Positions 25,536-35,974 of a DNA stretch of 64,000 nucleotides are shown here, in pieces (the first letter of the stretch is position 1; every line of letters starts with the position of its first letter). Both the position numbers and the translations under genes were made by a program. The notes under the pieces were generated by a model, which searched no databases, was not told the DNA's origin, and was given only the letters and a program-made list of their open reading frames with translations. Origin of the DNA: JAJYIW01 sp963781665 (GTDB lineage Bacteria > Chloroflexota > Anaerolineae > Anaerolineales > Anaerolineaceae). The stretch is from contig CAWAGA010000002.1 in NCBI GenBank assembly GCA_963781665.1, positions 3,658,001 to 3,722,000 of the forward strand, in the 5' to 3' direction.

Positions 25536-26933
25536 TCATACGACAAGCGGATCTTGATGAATAATTGGTTGGATGGTCTGGAGCTCACGGCTCAAGGGGC
25601 ATCCCCCCCCGCATTCAGGTAATAAGAGACAAGTCTGGCAGCCCGGGGGTATCTCCGACCGCTCTCGCAGCTTAACCGCCAGGTCGTGTTCCCAGATAGA
25701 ATTCCAGGGATCAGTAAGCATATTTCCCAGGGGCTCATAATAAGATTGGCAAGGGATGACACTGCCGTCGGACTCGACGCACATGTTGTATAAAGCGGCC
25801 GTGCAGCCTTTAACTCCCAGCTCGAGCAAAACCGGGTCGAAATGGCAATATTGGGTTGGGGTGTACCAGATCAAGCGCTGCTCGTTGGCATCGGTCATTT
25901 TGCGCGCCAGTTGTAACAAAGGCGGCAAATCAGCTTCAGGTAGGCCATTCCCGACTGTTAACCCTCGCCCGGAATAAATGAGAGCATTCAATCCCAGGGT
26001 GGGGACGCCTTCATCTGCCAGGAATTTGAGGGTCTCCTCCAGGAATGGACTGTTGGCCTTGAGCAAGGTGGTATTGGTCATAACGTACAGCGGGCTCTTG
26101 AGGGCGAGCCTCAATCCGCTAACGGTCTCCTCCCAGGCCTTGGGGCCACCGGCGACCATCTGGTTATGGATCGCCGGATCGTGAGATTCGAGCGTAATTT
26201 GTACGTGGTCCAGACCCGCCTGAATCAATTCGTCCAGGTACCCTGGTCGGCTCAAACGGCGGGCATTGGTATTGATTCCGGTGATCTGCCCGTTCTTTTC
26301 GGCATGAGCGACGAGCTCAGCCAGGTCGGACCTTATAGTGGGTTCACCGCCGGTAAAGACCACGTGGGGGATGCCCAATTCCCATAAACGGTCCAGGATT
26401 TGGATCCATTCGGCTGTAGACAGTTCGGGGTGGTTGCGCGGCCTGGCATTGTAGCAGTGCCCGCAGGCGTTATTGCAGCGGTAGGTCAGGGCCAGGTCCA
26501 TGCGGTATGGTGCGGAAGGCCTGGCGCTGAAAGGTGCTGTGGTCTCGAGGTCCAGCTCGCAGATTGGACAGGCGCCATCAGGTCGGACGAGCTGCCCAAG
26601 TTGGGCATTGATTTGATCGAAATCAGCCCGGGCTTGGGTCCGAGGTACCTGGTAGCGGCGGCGCATCAAGCGCTGCACCTGATTTTCGGGTATCCCTTCC
26701 AGAACCAGGTAAACGATAAATGCTGCGGTTGGATTGAGCTGGTAAACCCGGCTGGCGTTCACCATCAATAAACCCTGGCCATCGGGATCAAGCCGCAGGT
26801 GGACCCGGGTTTTCTCACCATCCATTTCCCGGCGATAATGGTACAGCCCAGGATGGGGCTGGTCGTAAGGGTGTGCATCCAACCCTCCGATCAGCCTGGT
26901 CCAACCCGATTTCAAGCTGTTGAAAACAGACAT
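25536..26933 (-). CDS. Radical SAM/SPASM protein with fused PqqD-like peptide-recognition domain
   Basis: 465 residues from the ATG at 26933; the upstream frame only covers the Cys-tail coding sequence of the previous gene. A PqqD-like winged-helix region spans about 43-118. The radical SAM core starts with Cys153, Cys157 and Cys160 (CNNACGHC), with TGGEP near 199. A C-terminal SPASM-type cluster region holds CVESDGSVIPCQ and CQTCLLLPECGGGCP. This layout is typical of enzymes that modify ribosomal peptides by forming thioether or C-C crosslinks. Its start codon overlaps the stop of the Cys-Ala-tailed protein (TAATG), so that protein is the natural substrate candidate. Confidence 0.93.
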   Translation of the reverse strand: MSVFNSLKSGWTRLIGGLDAHPYDQPHPGLYHYRREMDGEKTRVHLRLDPDGQGLLMVNASRVYQLNPTAAFIVYLVLEGIPENQVQRLMRRRYQVPRTQARADFDQINAQLGQLVRPDGACPICELDLETTAPFSARPSAPYRMDLALTYRCNNACGHCYNARPRNHPELSTAEWIQILDRLWELGIPHVVFTGGEPTIRSDLAELVAHAEKNGQITGINTNARRLSRPGYLDELIQAGLDHVQITLESHDPAIHNQMVAGGPKAWEETVSGLRLALKSPLYVMTNTTLLKANSPFLEETLKFLADEGVPTLGLNALIYSGRGLTVGNGLPEADLPPLLQLARKMTDANEQRLIWYTPTQYCHFDPVLLELGVKGCTAALYNMCVESDGSVIPCQSYYEPLGNMLTDPWNSIWEHDLAVKLRERSEIPPGCQTCLLLPECGGGCPLSRELQTIQPIIHQDPLVV

Positions 26934-28640
26934 TATCTGCCGCCCCCGGCGCAAGCGCAGGCACATCCGGCGCAGGCGCAGGCGCAAGCGCAGGAATGAC
27001 CACCGCCGCCACCACCCGATCCGCCGCTGCTGGTGCTTACCGGTACGGGATTGGTTACGTTAGTCACGCCGCTGGTAAATTGAGATACATTGCCGATGAC
27101 CCCAGCAGAAAATGCAGAGGTGCTGTTGATCACCCCGGCGGCAAAGTCAGAGCCGGGCAAATGCGGCATGGAGATTGATGGCCCGCCACCGCTGCCTACG
27201 GATGAAGCAGTAGGGGTGCTGCCAATCCCACCGCGGTACACCGGGTCATAGCGACCCCACCAGATGGGCACAAATACCGGGCCGGTGCTGAACACGTTGC
27301 GGGTGCGGGTATCGAAGTCCTTGTCGAGCATGGTCCAATCCATATTTTCATCGAATTTCTGGCCCTTCACCTCAGGGGTTCCGGCCAATTCGACATCAGA
27401 CCAGGCTTTGTTGATAATTTCTTTGTAATAAGCGATCAATTCCTTGCGACTGAACCCTTTCATACTGGTCGAGACGCTACGGATCAAAGCTACCGCCATG
27501 GCTTGTAGTTTGGCTTTGCGCTGGGCGTCGGGCGCTTCGAACGCATCCAGGAAATCGGTCTCGTAAGCATGCAGGCCTTCCGGGCGTAGTTTTGTCACTT
27601 CAAGTTTAAGCGGGTCTTTGGTCACGACCGTGGCAGCGCCTTTCTTGAGAACTCCAAACAGGACCATGGTCATGATCTTATCCATCGGCTCTTCCATCAA
27701 GATGGCAGCCTCGACCGCGGTCAGACCGCGTTTGATGCCATGACCTTCGATGGATATCTTAGGTGGCAGGTACTTAAGCTTGCGCTTGCGGCTGTTGATA
27801 ACGCCCAGGACGGGGATGCCGATAAAGAGCGCAGCACAGGCAAGGAAGAAACAACAGCTAAATACGGTATCGCTGGTGATTCCCAGGGAGGCAAAGAAAT
27901 TGCCGATCTTGTCGAAAATTGTTGGGTTGACGATTGCAGACGCCGGAACGTACTTGACCGGGAAAGCAGCCCCGAACATATATCCGGTGGTAGCATCTGC
28001 CTGGGAGCTTTGCCAGGTGTAAGTCACCCGGCCCTGGTCATCATAACTGGCCTGGGGTGTTGGGTCACCCGGCCAGCCCTTGGTTGGGGTATAGTAGATC
28101 GGTTCGTTTTGCTGAATCCCGGTTGGCAGGTGAAGAGAGAGGGTGAAGTTGGTGGAACCGGTCACATATTGAGAGCCAAAGGTATTCGGGCTGAACTCAA
28201 AGCTGGCGTAGTCTTGAACGTTGTTGTAGGTGTAGGGATAGAGCACCTGATCGACTTCGCCGACGTGTAGGTTAAGAGTTCCCTTTTGGCCTGGTTGGAT
28301 GGCATTGCTTCCCAGGTCGATGGTGACCCCGATCGCAATGTACTGGGTATCACCTTTTTGGATGTTGGTGATGGGGGTGCCATTCAAATCGGCAGTGATG
28401 CTGCTTAAAACGTAATGCTGGTTGGGTAGGCCGATGTCGACCAATTGGATCAGGTCGCCGCCGTGGGTATTATCGAAGGTGATGGCATAGTCGATCGCCA
28501 TCGTACCCTGGTCGGTGATGGTGACGTTTACGACTTCGGTCGGTACCGCAAAATACAGGGTTTGAGCGGATGCTGATCCTGTGAAAACAAACGACAACAG
28601 GATCAGGACGATCACCAGGGAAAAGAATCTTCTTTAACAT
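26933..28640 (-). CDS. Signal-peptide/TM protein with Cys-Ala repeat C-terminal tail, DUF2207-like (frameshifted)
   Basis: About 568 residues after skipping one extra base in CCC at about 28618-28620. The frame-corrected N-terminus MLKKILFLVIVLILLSF then gives a proper signal peptide. Order: signal peptide, extracytoplasmic beta domain (about 25-240), one TM helix with flanking SRKRK that puts the rest inside (about 250-280), a cytoplasmic alpha domain (about 290-440), a Gly/Ser/Thr/Asn linker with repeated SAGVI/TSGV units, a poly-Gly stretch, and the tail HSCACACACAGCACACA ending GGGR with seven cysteines. The layout resembles DUF2207-type membrane proteins. The cytoplasmic tail looks like a core peptide for the adjacent radical SAM enzyme (inference). 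An alternative is that the tail binds metal. Confidence 0.75.
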
Positions 28641-28645
28641 TGGCA

Positions 28646-29053
28646 TCACCATTTTGGTTCTTCGGTCAATTGATAGGTCGTATGGCAGTAGGGACAGGTC
28701 ACCACCGGTGCGCCCGCCACCATCTGGATATTCTCGGAAGATAAGGTACCCCCGCAGGACTTGCATTTCAACGTGTCCATATTGACGTTGCCAGGGAGAT
28801 CGATCTTATAGGTCACGTTTTGTTCTCCCGCGGCTTTAGCAGCCTGGCGTCTGACCAGCCAGATAGCGCCAAATCCCAGGGCGACCAGAACGAATCCGAT
28901 AATCAATAGGATTATTCCGGTCCCGAACCACGAGGCTGACCCCGCAGCGCTGCCAGATCCGAGAATGTAAAGAAAGCCAAAGATCACAAATACAGCCGCA
29001 GCGATGAATAAAATCGCCGAGCCAATATATCCAACTGTTTTTGAGCAGCCCAT
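28646..29053 (-). CDS. Two-TM membrane protein with C-terminal zinc ribbon
   Basis: 135 residues from the ATG at 29053, which has GGAGGA 5 bases upstream. Two hydrophobic helices (about 5-30 and 40-68) are followed by RRQ and a cytoplasmic zinc-ribbon with CKSCGG and CPYCHTTY (four Cys). Five bases separate it from the Cys-tailed protein; first gene of the five-gene operon. Exact role unknown; possibly an adaptor for the modification machinery. Confidence 0.8.
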   Translation of the reverse strand: MGCSKTVGYIGSAILFIAAAVFVIFGFLYILGSGSAAGSASWFGTGIILLIIGFVLVALGFGAIWLVRRQAAKAAGEQNVTYKIDLPGNVNMDTLKCKSCGGTLSSENIQMVAGAPVVTCPYCHTTYQLTEEPKW

Positions 29054-29331
29054 ATTCTCCTCCGATGAGATAAGTTTAACATTAATCCAGTCGTAACGCA
29101 AACATTAGAGCCATAGATAATATGGGTATTTTATATGACAGGCCCTTATTGAAGAACATGTTTCAGCTTATCCAGATGAGCATGCTGCAGGTTCTTAGAC
29201 CGAACAGTCTGGTGCCTGATTGCCATTTTTGCAAATACTCTCAAATGTAATTTTTATGGTTAAGATGATAAAATATTAAACAATAAAATAAGACCCATTT
29301 TAGTCAGATTGAGTTTGAACAGAAGGTAGCT

Positions 29332-30639
29332 ATGACTTACAAAAACATAACCATTCCAGTGCAGGGTGAAAAAATTTCGAAAAAACAGGGCAAATTGCAA
29401 GTTCCAGCCAAACCTATCATTCCGTTTATCGAGGGAGATGGGATTGGTCCGGACATCTGGGAAGCCTCGCAGCGTGTCTTCGATGCGGCGGTGCAAAAAG
29501 CGTATGGCGACCAGCGAAAGGTGGCCTGGATGGAGGTCTACGCCGGTGAAAAGGCTTTCAACAAGGTCAATTCCTGGCTTCCGGATGAGACCATTGAGGC
29601 TTTTAAGGAATTCCTGGTTGGAATCAAGGGCCCTTTGACGACCCCAGTAGGGGGTGGAATACGCTCTTTGAATGTGGCTTTACGCAAAGACCTTGACCTT
29701 TATGTTTGCCAGAGGCCTGTACGCTATTTTAAAGGAGTACCCTCTCCGGTCGTTCATCCCGAATACGTCGACATGGTGATTTTCAGGGAGAATACTGAGG
29801 ATATCTATACGGGGATCGAATTTGAAAATGGTACCCCAGAAAACATGAAATTCAAGGAATTATTGAAGGAAAATTTTCCAACAGAGTACGACAAGATTCG
29901 TTTTCCAGAGACATCCGGCATCGGCATTAAACCGGTGTCAAAGGAGGGGTCTGATCGACTGGTACGTGCAGCGCTGCAGTGGGCATTGGATAACAAGCGC
30001 AGAAATGTTACTCTGGTCCACAAAGGCAATATTATGAAATATACGGAGGGGGCTTTCCGTAAATGGGGTTACGAGCTGGCAGAGCGGGAATTTGGCGACC
30101 GGGTTTATACCTGGGCCCAATGGGAACGTACTAAAGCATTAAAGGGAGAAATCATTGCTAATGAGGAGATGGATGAGGAGCGCAATATCGGTAAACTGCT
30201 GGTCAAAGATTTGATAGCCGATATTATCTTCGCCCAAACGCTCACCCAGGCTCGCCAGTACGATGTACTCGCCACGATGAATTTGAACGGCGATTATCTG
30301 TCAGACGCTCTGGCTGCCCAAGTCGGCGGATTGGGGATCGCCCCAGGCGGCAATATTAATTACGAGACCGGCGTAGCGGTCTTTGAGGCCACTCACGGCA
30401 CAGCTCCGAAATATGCAGGCAAGGGGATCGTCAATCCTGGATCGGTAATCCTCTCAGGTGAGATGATGTTTCGGTACATTGGATGGCATGAAGCAGCTGA
30501 TTTGATCGGCAAAGGTATGGAAGGGGCCATAGCAGCTCGAAAAGTGACTAACGATTTTTATCGTTTTATGGAAGGAGCCCAGCTCGTTTCGACGGCAGCC
30601 TTTGGGGATGCCGTTATTGAACAAATGGAGGCTAATTAA
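29332..30639 (+). CDS. icd: Isocitrate dehydrogenase (NADP-type)
   Basis: 435 residues. It oxidatively decarboxylates isocitrate to 2-oxoglutarate in the TCA cycle. Key blocks are IEGDGIGPDIW near 34, the substrate motif GPLTTPVGGGIRSLNVALRKDLDLY near 102-126, RENTEDIYTGIE near 150, MNLNGDYLSDALAAQVGGLGIAPGGNI near 320, and ATHGTAPKYAGKGIVNPGSV near 356. Lys and Tyr of the NADP pocket fit the bacterial dimeric type. The start has GAAGG 6 bases upstream. Its stop overlaps the aconitase start (TAATG), so the two TCA enzymes are coupled. Confidence 0.96.
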   Translation: MTYKNITIPVQGEKISKKQGKLQVPAKPIIPFIEGDGIGPDIWEASQRVFDAAVQKAYGDQRKVAWMEVYAGEKAFNKVNSWLPDETIEAFKEFLVGIKGPLTTPVGGGIRSLNVALRKDLDLYVCQRPVRYFKGVPSPVVHPEYVDMVIFRENTEDIYTGIEFENGTPENMKFKELLKENFPTEYDKIRFPETSGIGIKPVSKEGSDRLVRAALQWALDNKRRNVTLVHKGNIMKYTEGAFRKWGYELAEREFGDRVYTWAQWERTKALKGEIIANEEMDEERNIGKLLVKDLIADIIFAQTLTQARQYDVLATMNLNGDYLSDALAAQVGGLGIAPGGNINYETGVAVFEATHGTAPKYAGKGIVNPGSVILSGEMMFRYIGWHEAADLIGKGMEGAIAARKVTNDFYRFMEGAQLVSTAAFGDAVIEQMEAN

Positions 30640-33375
30640 TGGTACAAAATAAAGACGTCCAACCCAAATCTACTGCGTACAAAGCGCCCCTCCAGACGAA
30701 GGGTGGATCGTTTACTATCTACAACATTGATAAACTTGAGAAAGATGGGATCAGCAAGATCGCCCGGCTGCCTTTTTCGATACGGGTTATGTTGGAGTCG
30801 CTCCTGCGCCATTGGAATGGCAAAGAGGTCAGAGATCAGGATGTCCTCAACCTGGCGCAGTGGCAGCCGGTTTCAGCCACGCGGGAAGTGATGCCATTCT
30901 TTCCAGGTAAAGTCATCCTGCAGGATTTCACCGGGGTGCCCTTAATCGTCGACCTGGCAGCCATGCGGTCTACAATGGCACGGTTGGGCGGTGACCCGAC
31001 CAAAATCAACCCGGTAATGCCCGTCGACCTGGTTATCGATCATTCAGTCCAGGTCGATTATTTTGCAATTGCCGACGCATTGAATCTCAATTCACAAATC
31101 GAATTCCAACGCAACCGCGAGCGCTACGAGCTGCTCCATTGGGCCCAAAAAAGTTTTGATAACTTTAAGGTCGTTCCACCAGCCACCGGAATCGTCCACC
31201 AGGTGAACCTGGAATACCTGGGAAAGGTGGTATTAACTCGACCTGAGGGGAGTGAGGTCATCGCTTATCCGGATACCCTGGTCGGCACTGATTCGCATAC
31301 CACGATGATCAATGGTCTGGGAGTGGTCGGCTGGGGGGTAGGCGGAATCGAAGCGGTTGCAGCCATGTTGGGCCAACCGAACGAAATGCTGGTGCCCGAC
31401 GTGATCGGGGTCAAGCTGATTGGTCAGCTTCCGGAAGGATCGACACCAACCGACTTAACCCTGACGATTACCCAGATGCTGCGAAAAAAAGGCGTGGTCA
31501 ATAAATTCGTTGAGTTCTATGGCTCGGGTTTGTCCTCTTTATCGCTGGCCGATCGGGCGATGATCAGCAATATGTCGCCGGAAAACGGAGCTACCATCAC
31601 ATTCTTCCCGGTCGACCAACAGACGTTGGACTATCTGAGATTGACGGGCCGTCCTGATGAGCAAATTGAGCTGGTTGAAGCCTATTGCAAAGCCCAGCAT
31701 CTCTTCAGAAATGATGCCACGCCGGACCCGGAATACAGCGATCGGCTTGAATTGGACCTGGCGACCGTCGAACCCAGCCTGGCAGGGCCTAAACGCCCGC
31801 AAGATAGGCTGACCCTGCGCAAGGTTAAAGAGGTTTTCGACCAGGCGCTGGTGTCGCCGAGAAGCGAGGGCGGTTATGCGGTAAAAGCAGGCGATACCCG
31901 GGTAAAAGCTGGGCTCAAGGTAAGGGAGGTCCAAACCGAAATTACTCACGGAGACGTCGTGATCGCCGCTATCACCTCGTGTACCAACACTTCAGATCCT
32001 TACGTGATGGTGGGAGCCGGTCTTCTGGCAAAGAAGGCGGTTGAAAAAGGGTTGAACACCAAGCCCTACGTAAAGACCAGCCTGGCGCCGGGGTCACGGG
32101 TTGTGACCGAGTATTTGAAACGGGCAGATTTGACCCGCTACCTGGACCAACTGGGTTTCTCCCTGGTTGGCTATGGCTGCACGACCTGCATCGGAAACTC
32201 AGGGCCGCTGTCTGAGCAGGTAACCGACGCGATCAACAGCAAAAATCTGGTCGTGGCGTCGGTGCTCTCAGGGAACCGTAATTTCGAAGGGCGAATTAAT
32301 CCCAATACCCAGGCCAATTTCCTGGCGTCTCCGCCTCTGGTTGTAGCCTACGCTTTGGCGGGCACAGTCGACACCAATCTGGTGACTGATCCAATTGGGG
32401 TCGGCAAAGATGACCAGCAGGTCTATTTGAAGGATATCTGGCCCTCTTCAGCCGAGATAATGGAAACAATTAAGGCCAGCATTACTCCACAAATGTTCAA
32501 AGAAAATTATTCCGACCTGTATTCTGCCAATCAAGAATGGAATAAAATCGAAAGCGGTGAGAGCGCCATTTACCAATGGGAACCGGATTCGACCTACATC
32601 CAGGAACCGCCGTATTTTGAGGGGCTTGAGCTAGATTCGTCTCCGGTTCAAGATATCCATGGGGCCAGAGCCCTGGCGGTTCTCGGTGATTCGGTTACTA
32701 CGGACCACATATCGCCAGCTGGGTCTATCCCGGTTAAAGGGGCCGGCAGGCCAATACCTGATTGAGCACGGCATGGGAATCAAAGATTTCAATTCTTTTG
32801 GCTCCAGGCGAGGTAATGACCAGGTGATGACCCGTGGAACTTTCGGAAATATCCGCTTGAAGAACCAACTTGTTCCGGAGGTTGAAGGCGGTGTGACCGT
32901 CCATTTGCCGGATGGGCAGCAGATGTCGATTTATGACGCCGCCATGCGGTACAAGCATGAAGGCATACCTCTGATTATATTGGCTGGCAAGGAATACGGT
33001 ACCGGTTCCAGCCGGGATTGGGCTGCGAAAGGGACCATGCTGCTCGGGGTCAAAGCCGTCATCGCCGAATCCTATGAACGCATCCACCGATCCAATCTGG
33101 TTGGCATGGGTATCCTGCCTCTACAGTTTATGCCTGGCGAGAATGCCCGGCAATTGGGCCTGACCGGCCGCGAGGAATATTATATAGAAGGTTTGAAAGG
33201 TATTCATTCAACCGGAGGACAGCTGCTGGTGCGGGTAGTGGCAGACAATGGAAAGGAAATTAGCTTCAAAGTCAACGTGCGGTTGATGACCGAAAATGAC
33301 CTGACCTATTTCCACAATGGCGGTTTGATGCAGACCGTGCTGTTTGATCTACTTAAGGATAAGGATTCGAAATGA
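30639..33375 (+). CDS. acnA: Aconitate hydratase (frameshifted)
   Basis: About 911 residues after skipping one extra G in GGGG at about 32738-32741, which joins SPAGSIPVKG to PAGQYLIEHG. The Fe-S ligands are in SCTNTS near 445 and CTTCIGNSG near 510. Active-site blocks include DSHTTMINGLGV, GVGGIEAEA-like GVGGIEAVAAMLG, and the C-terminal swivel domain KEYGTGSSRDWAAKG. The length fits the AcnA/IRP family. It isomerises citrate to isocitrate. Loss of a single-copy TCA enzyme is unlikely, so the shift is probably a sequence error. Confidence 0.93.
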
Positions 33376-33382
33376 GGGGTGA

Positions 33383-33435
33383 GCTGCGTCTTACCTGAGG
33401 CCCGCTTTCGTAAAGGGCCACAGGTAAGACGCAGC
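33383..33435. terminator. Strong hairpin between convergent acnA and oxidoreductase genes
   Basis: A 15-bp perfect outer stem (33383-33397 with 33421-33435) and an inner GGCCC/GGGCC stem. It lies between the stops of converging genes and would form in either transcript; no long T-run. Confidence 0.7.
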
Positions 33436-33459
33436 AAGTTCGTAATTGTCGTAATGAAA

Positions 33460-34485
33460 TCAGGTTAGATTTCCTAGGCGGGTTGCCAGGGCTTCAGCCC
33501 GTAAAGATAATTCTGAAGCCAGGTAAGTGTGCGCCTGAGGCAATGAGGTTTCGGTGCGGTTGAAAATATCATAAACGAGCTGCTTACCATACGGCAGTTC
33601 GACCTGGTTGCAATCTTCGTAATAGGTTCCGTCTTTGTTGAACCAGAAGAGATGGTTGGCGCCGGGTTTTCCTTTAATATCGATATTCTTGCGCACTTCA
33701 ATCGTGCCTTCGGTTCCCAGAACGAACAGGCGAGTATCCCCCCAGGTGTCCAGGCCAGATGGAGTGTACCAATCAATACGGATGTAACCGGTAGCGCCAT
33801 CAGCCTGTAAATGTACATCTCCAAAGTCTTCCAATTCGGGGTACTGTGGATGTTTGAAATTTCCGACCTGTGAGGATATGACTTCTGCTGAAGTCGCTCC
33901 GGTGAAGTATAGGAATTGATCGAATTGGTGCGAGCCGATATCGGTAATAATTCCGCCGTATAAACTGCGCTTGAAAAACCAATCGGGCCGGTTAGGTAGA
34001 TTGGTCCGGTGTGGGCCAAGCCCAATGGTCTGGATGACCTGGCCAATCGTCCCGGCTTTGACCAGTTCGCCAGCCCTGACGGTCGCTCGATTTTCCAGCC
34101 TTTCACTGAAGCACACCGAATAGATTTGTTTCGTTTTTTGCTGTACCAGGCGGACTTCAGCAAGCTGGTCCAGGGTGGTGAAACCCGGTTTATCGCTCAT
34201 GTAGTCTTTACCATGCTGCATCACTTCGATGCCCAGTGGAGCCCGTTCAGCTGGAATGCCGGCGCTGAGCACCAAAGGAATCGCCTCATCTTCCAAGATC
34301 TCGGCGACACTCCTGGCCTGCCTGGCTTGCGGGAAGGTCTGGCTGAATTGGGCTGCCAGGTCGGGTTCTTTGGCGTAGAAACAATCCAATTCGGCACCGG
34401 CCCGCAGCATAAGCCTGACCTGGTCGTATATGTGGCCGTGATTCAGGCCGATTGCAGCAAATTTCAAGACAGGCAGTTTTTCCAT
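33460..34485 (-). CDS. Gfo/Idh/MocA-family oxidoreductase
   Basis: About 341 residues from the ATG at 34485, where GGAGG lies 9 bases upstream; five residues earlier is a weaker start. N-terminal Rossmann fold (FAAIGLNHGHIYDQ near 9-22, with the GxxH variant used by some members), SDKPGFTTLDQ near 96 carrying the family's catalytic-type Lys in DKP, and a C-terminal alpha/beta domain with DIGSHQFDQFLYFTG. Such enzymes oxidise or reduce sugars and inositols with NAD(P). No neighbouring pathway identifies the substrate. Confidence 0.88.
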   Translation of the reverse strand: MEKLPVLKFAAIGLNHGHIYDQVRLMLRAGAELDCFYAKEPDLAAQFSQTFPQARQARSVAEILEDEAIPLVLSAGIPAERAPLGIEVMQHGKDYMSDKPGFTTLDQLAEVRLVQQKTKQIYSVCFSERLENRATVRAGELVKAGTIGQVIQTIGLGPHRTNLPNRPDWFFKRSLYGGIITDIGSHQFDQFLYFTGATSAEVISSQVGNFKHPQYPELEDFGDVHLQADGATGYIRIDWYTPSGLDTWGDTRLFVLGTEGTIEVRKNIDIKGKPGANHLFWFNKDGTYYEDCNQVELPYGKQLVYDIFNRTETSLPQAHTYLASELSLRAEALATRLGNLT

Positions 34486-34541
34486 TTTCTTAACCTCCAT
34501 GGTGGCAAATGATCAGGGTATTATAACGTGAGTTAATGGAA

Positions 34542-34575
34542 AGAGGTTTTTGGGGAACAAATCCCAAAAACCTCT
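34542..34575 (-). terminator. Hairpin terminator of the sulfur-carrier operon
   Basis: 13-bp perfect stem (34542-34554 with 34563-34575) and an 8-nt loop, 33 bases beyond the stop of the MoeB-rhodanese gene. Followed on the minus strand by TTTCC only, so efficiency is uncertain. Confidence 0.65.
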
Positions 34576-34607
34576 CTGTTGAAAGATGCTCACAAATCCA
34601 CTGAGTC

Positions 34608-35768
34608 CTAATAGATAGGAAGACTGGGATCGATCTGCTGAGCCCAGGCATTGATACCTCCATGTAAGTTCTTGACTTTGCGGAAACCGGCGCTGAGCAG
34701 CAGCTCTAGGGCACGGCTCGAACGGGCGCCGGTCTTGCAGAATAATACGATATCTTCGGCGCTGTCCAGTTCAGATAACCTGCCAGCTAACTGCCCCAAG
34801 GGGATCAAGTCCGCGCCGGGGATATTGGAAATTTCCAACTCGTGGGGTTCACGTACATCAATCAAACGAAGAGGGTTACCCGACTTGAGCTGGCGGTAAA
34901 GGGCTCCTGGCTCGATATCCCAGCCCTTGCCGGCCGAACCGTCGTCGTGGTCGTGGCCGGGTACACCGCAAAAAGCTTCGTAGTCGATCAAGTGGGTAAC
35001 TTCCGGTTCAGGTCCACACACTTTGCAGTGGGGATTTTTACGCAGTTTGACATAGGTAAACGAGGCATCCAGGGCATCGTACAGCAGCAGCTTGCCAATC
35101 ATCGGTGTGCCAATGCCGACGATCAATTTAAGGGCTTCAGTTGCCTGGAGCATCCCGATGGTCCCTGGCAGTACTCCTAAAACACCTCCTTCGGCGCAGG
35201 ATGGTACCAACCCCGGTGGCGGCGGCTCGGGAAAAAGGCAGCGGTAGCAGGGACCGGTCCTGGCATCGAAGATGCTGACCTGGCCTTCAAAGCGGAAGAT
35301 GGAGCCGTAAATATTGGGTTTCCCTGTCAGAACGCACAGGTCATTCACCAGGTAGCGGGTTGGAAAATTATCGGTGCCATCGATGATGATGTCGTAATCC
35401 TTAGAAATTGCCATGGCATTTTCGGATGTGAGCGGTTCATTGTAAGTGTCGACATCGATATCCGGGTTGATATCCAGCATCCTTTCCCTGGCGGAATCGA
35501 CTTTTAATTTACCTAAATTGTTGGTACCGTGGATTACCTGGCGCTGCAGGTTGGAATAATCGACCACATCATAATCGACCAGGCCGATCTTGCCGACACC
35601 AGCGGCCGCCAGGTACATCGAGACCGGCGAACCAAGCCCTCCTGTTCCAACTACGAGGACAGATGCAGCTTTTATCTTGCGCTGACCCTCCAGACCTACT
35701 TCCGGGATTAATAAATGGCGCGAATATCGCAGAATTTCTTCATGAGTTAATGCAATGTTATTTAACAT
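34608..35768 (-). CDS. MoeB/ThiF-type adenylyltransferase fused to rhodanese
   Basis: 386 residues from the ATG at 35768 (AAGG 6 bases upstream). The E1-like adenylating domain has YSRHLLIPEVGLEGQRKI near 15, the nucleotide loop GTGGLGSP near 41, and DGTDNFPTRY near 132. Zinc is held by CKVCGPE near 242 with CYRC near 175. A C-terminal rhodanese domain has RLIDVREPHELEISNIPGA and the persulfide-forming loop CKTGARS. It adenylates and sulfurates the C-terminus of a small carrier, as MoeZ does for CysO. Likely partner: the MoaD/CysO-like protein at 35975-36250. Confidence 0.93.
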   Translation of the reverse strand: MLNNIALTHEEILRYSRHLLIPEVGLEGQRKIKAASVLVVGTGGLGSPVSMYLAAAGVGKIGLVDYDVVDYSNLQRQVIHGTNNLGKLKVDSARERMLDINPDIDVDTYNEPLTSENAMAISKDYDIIIDGTDNFPTRYLVNDLCVLTGKPNIYGSIFRFEGQVSIFDARTGPCYRCLFPEPPPPGLVPSCAEGGVLGVLPGTIGMLQATEALKLIVGIGTPMIGKLLLYDALDASFTYVKLRKNPHCKVCGPEPEVTHLIDYEAFCGVPGHDHDDGSAGKGWDIEPGALYRQLKSGNPLRLIDVREPHELEISNIPGADLIPLGQLAGRLSELDSAEDIVLFCKTGARSSRALELLLSAGFRKVKNLHGGINAWAQQIDPSLPIY

Positions 35769-35974
35769 AAGAACCTTCGATTTGCCCTCTCTCACCAGGA
35801 GAGGATAAAACCAGACCCACCTTTTCCTCAGCCTGCCGTTTACCTTTCGGTGATCTTTCCAATTTTTTTAGGAAGAGATCCTGATTTTCACTTCTCCAGG
35901 GAGACGGAGGTATCACTTTTCAAGTAAGACGGTTTGTAAAAAGGGTAAAGAACTGAGGTTATGAAAATATATCA

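Noticed and set aside
26934..26987. Upstream extension of the radical SAM protein (Arg/Leu-rich start)
   Set aside because: That stretch is the Cys-Ala tail coding sequence read in another frame; the ATG at 26933 overlaps the previous stop as expected for coupled genes.
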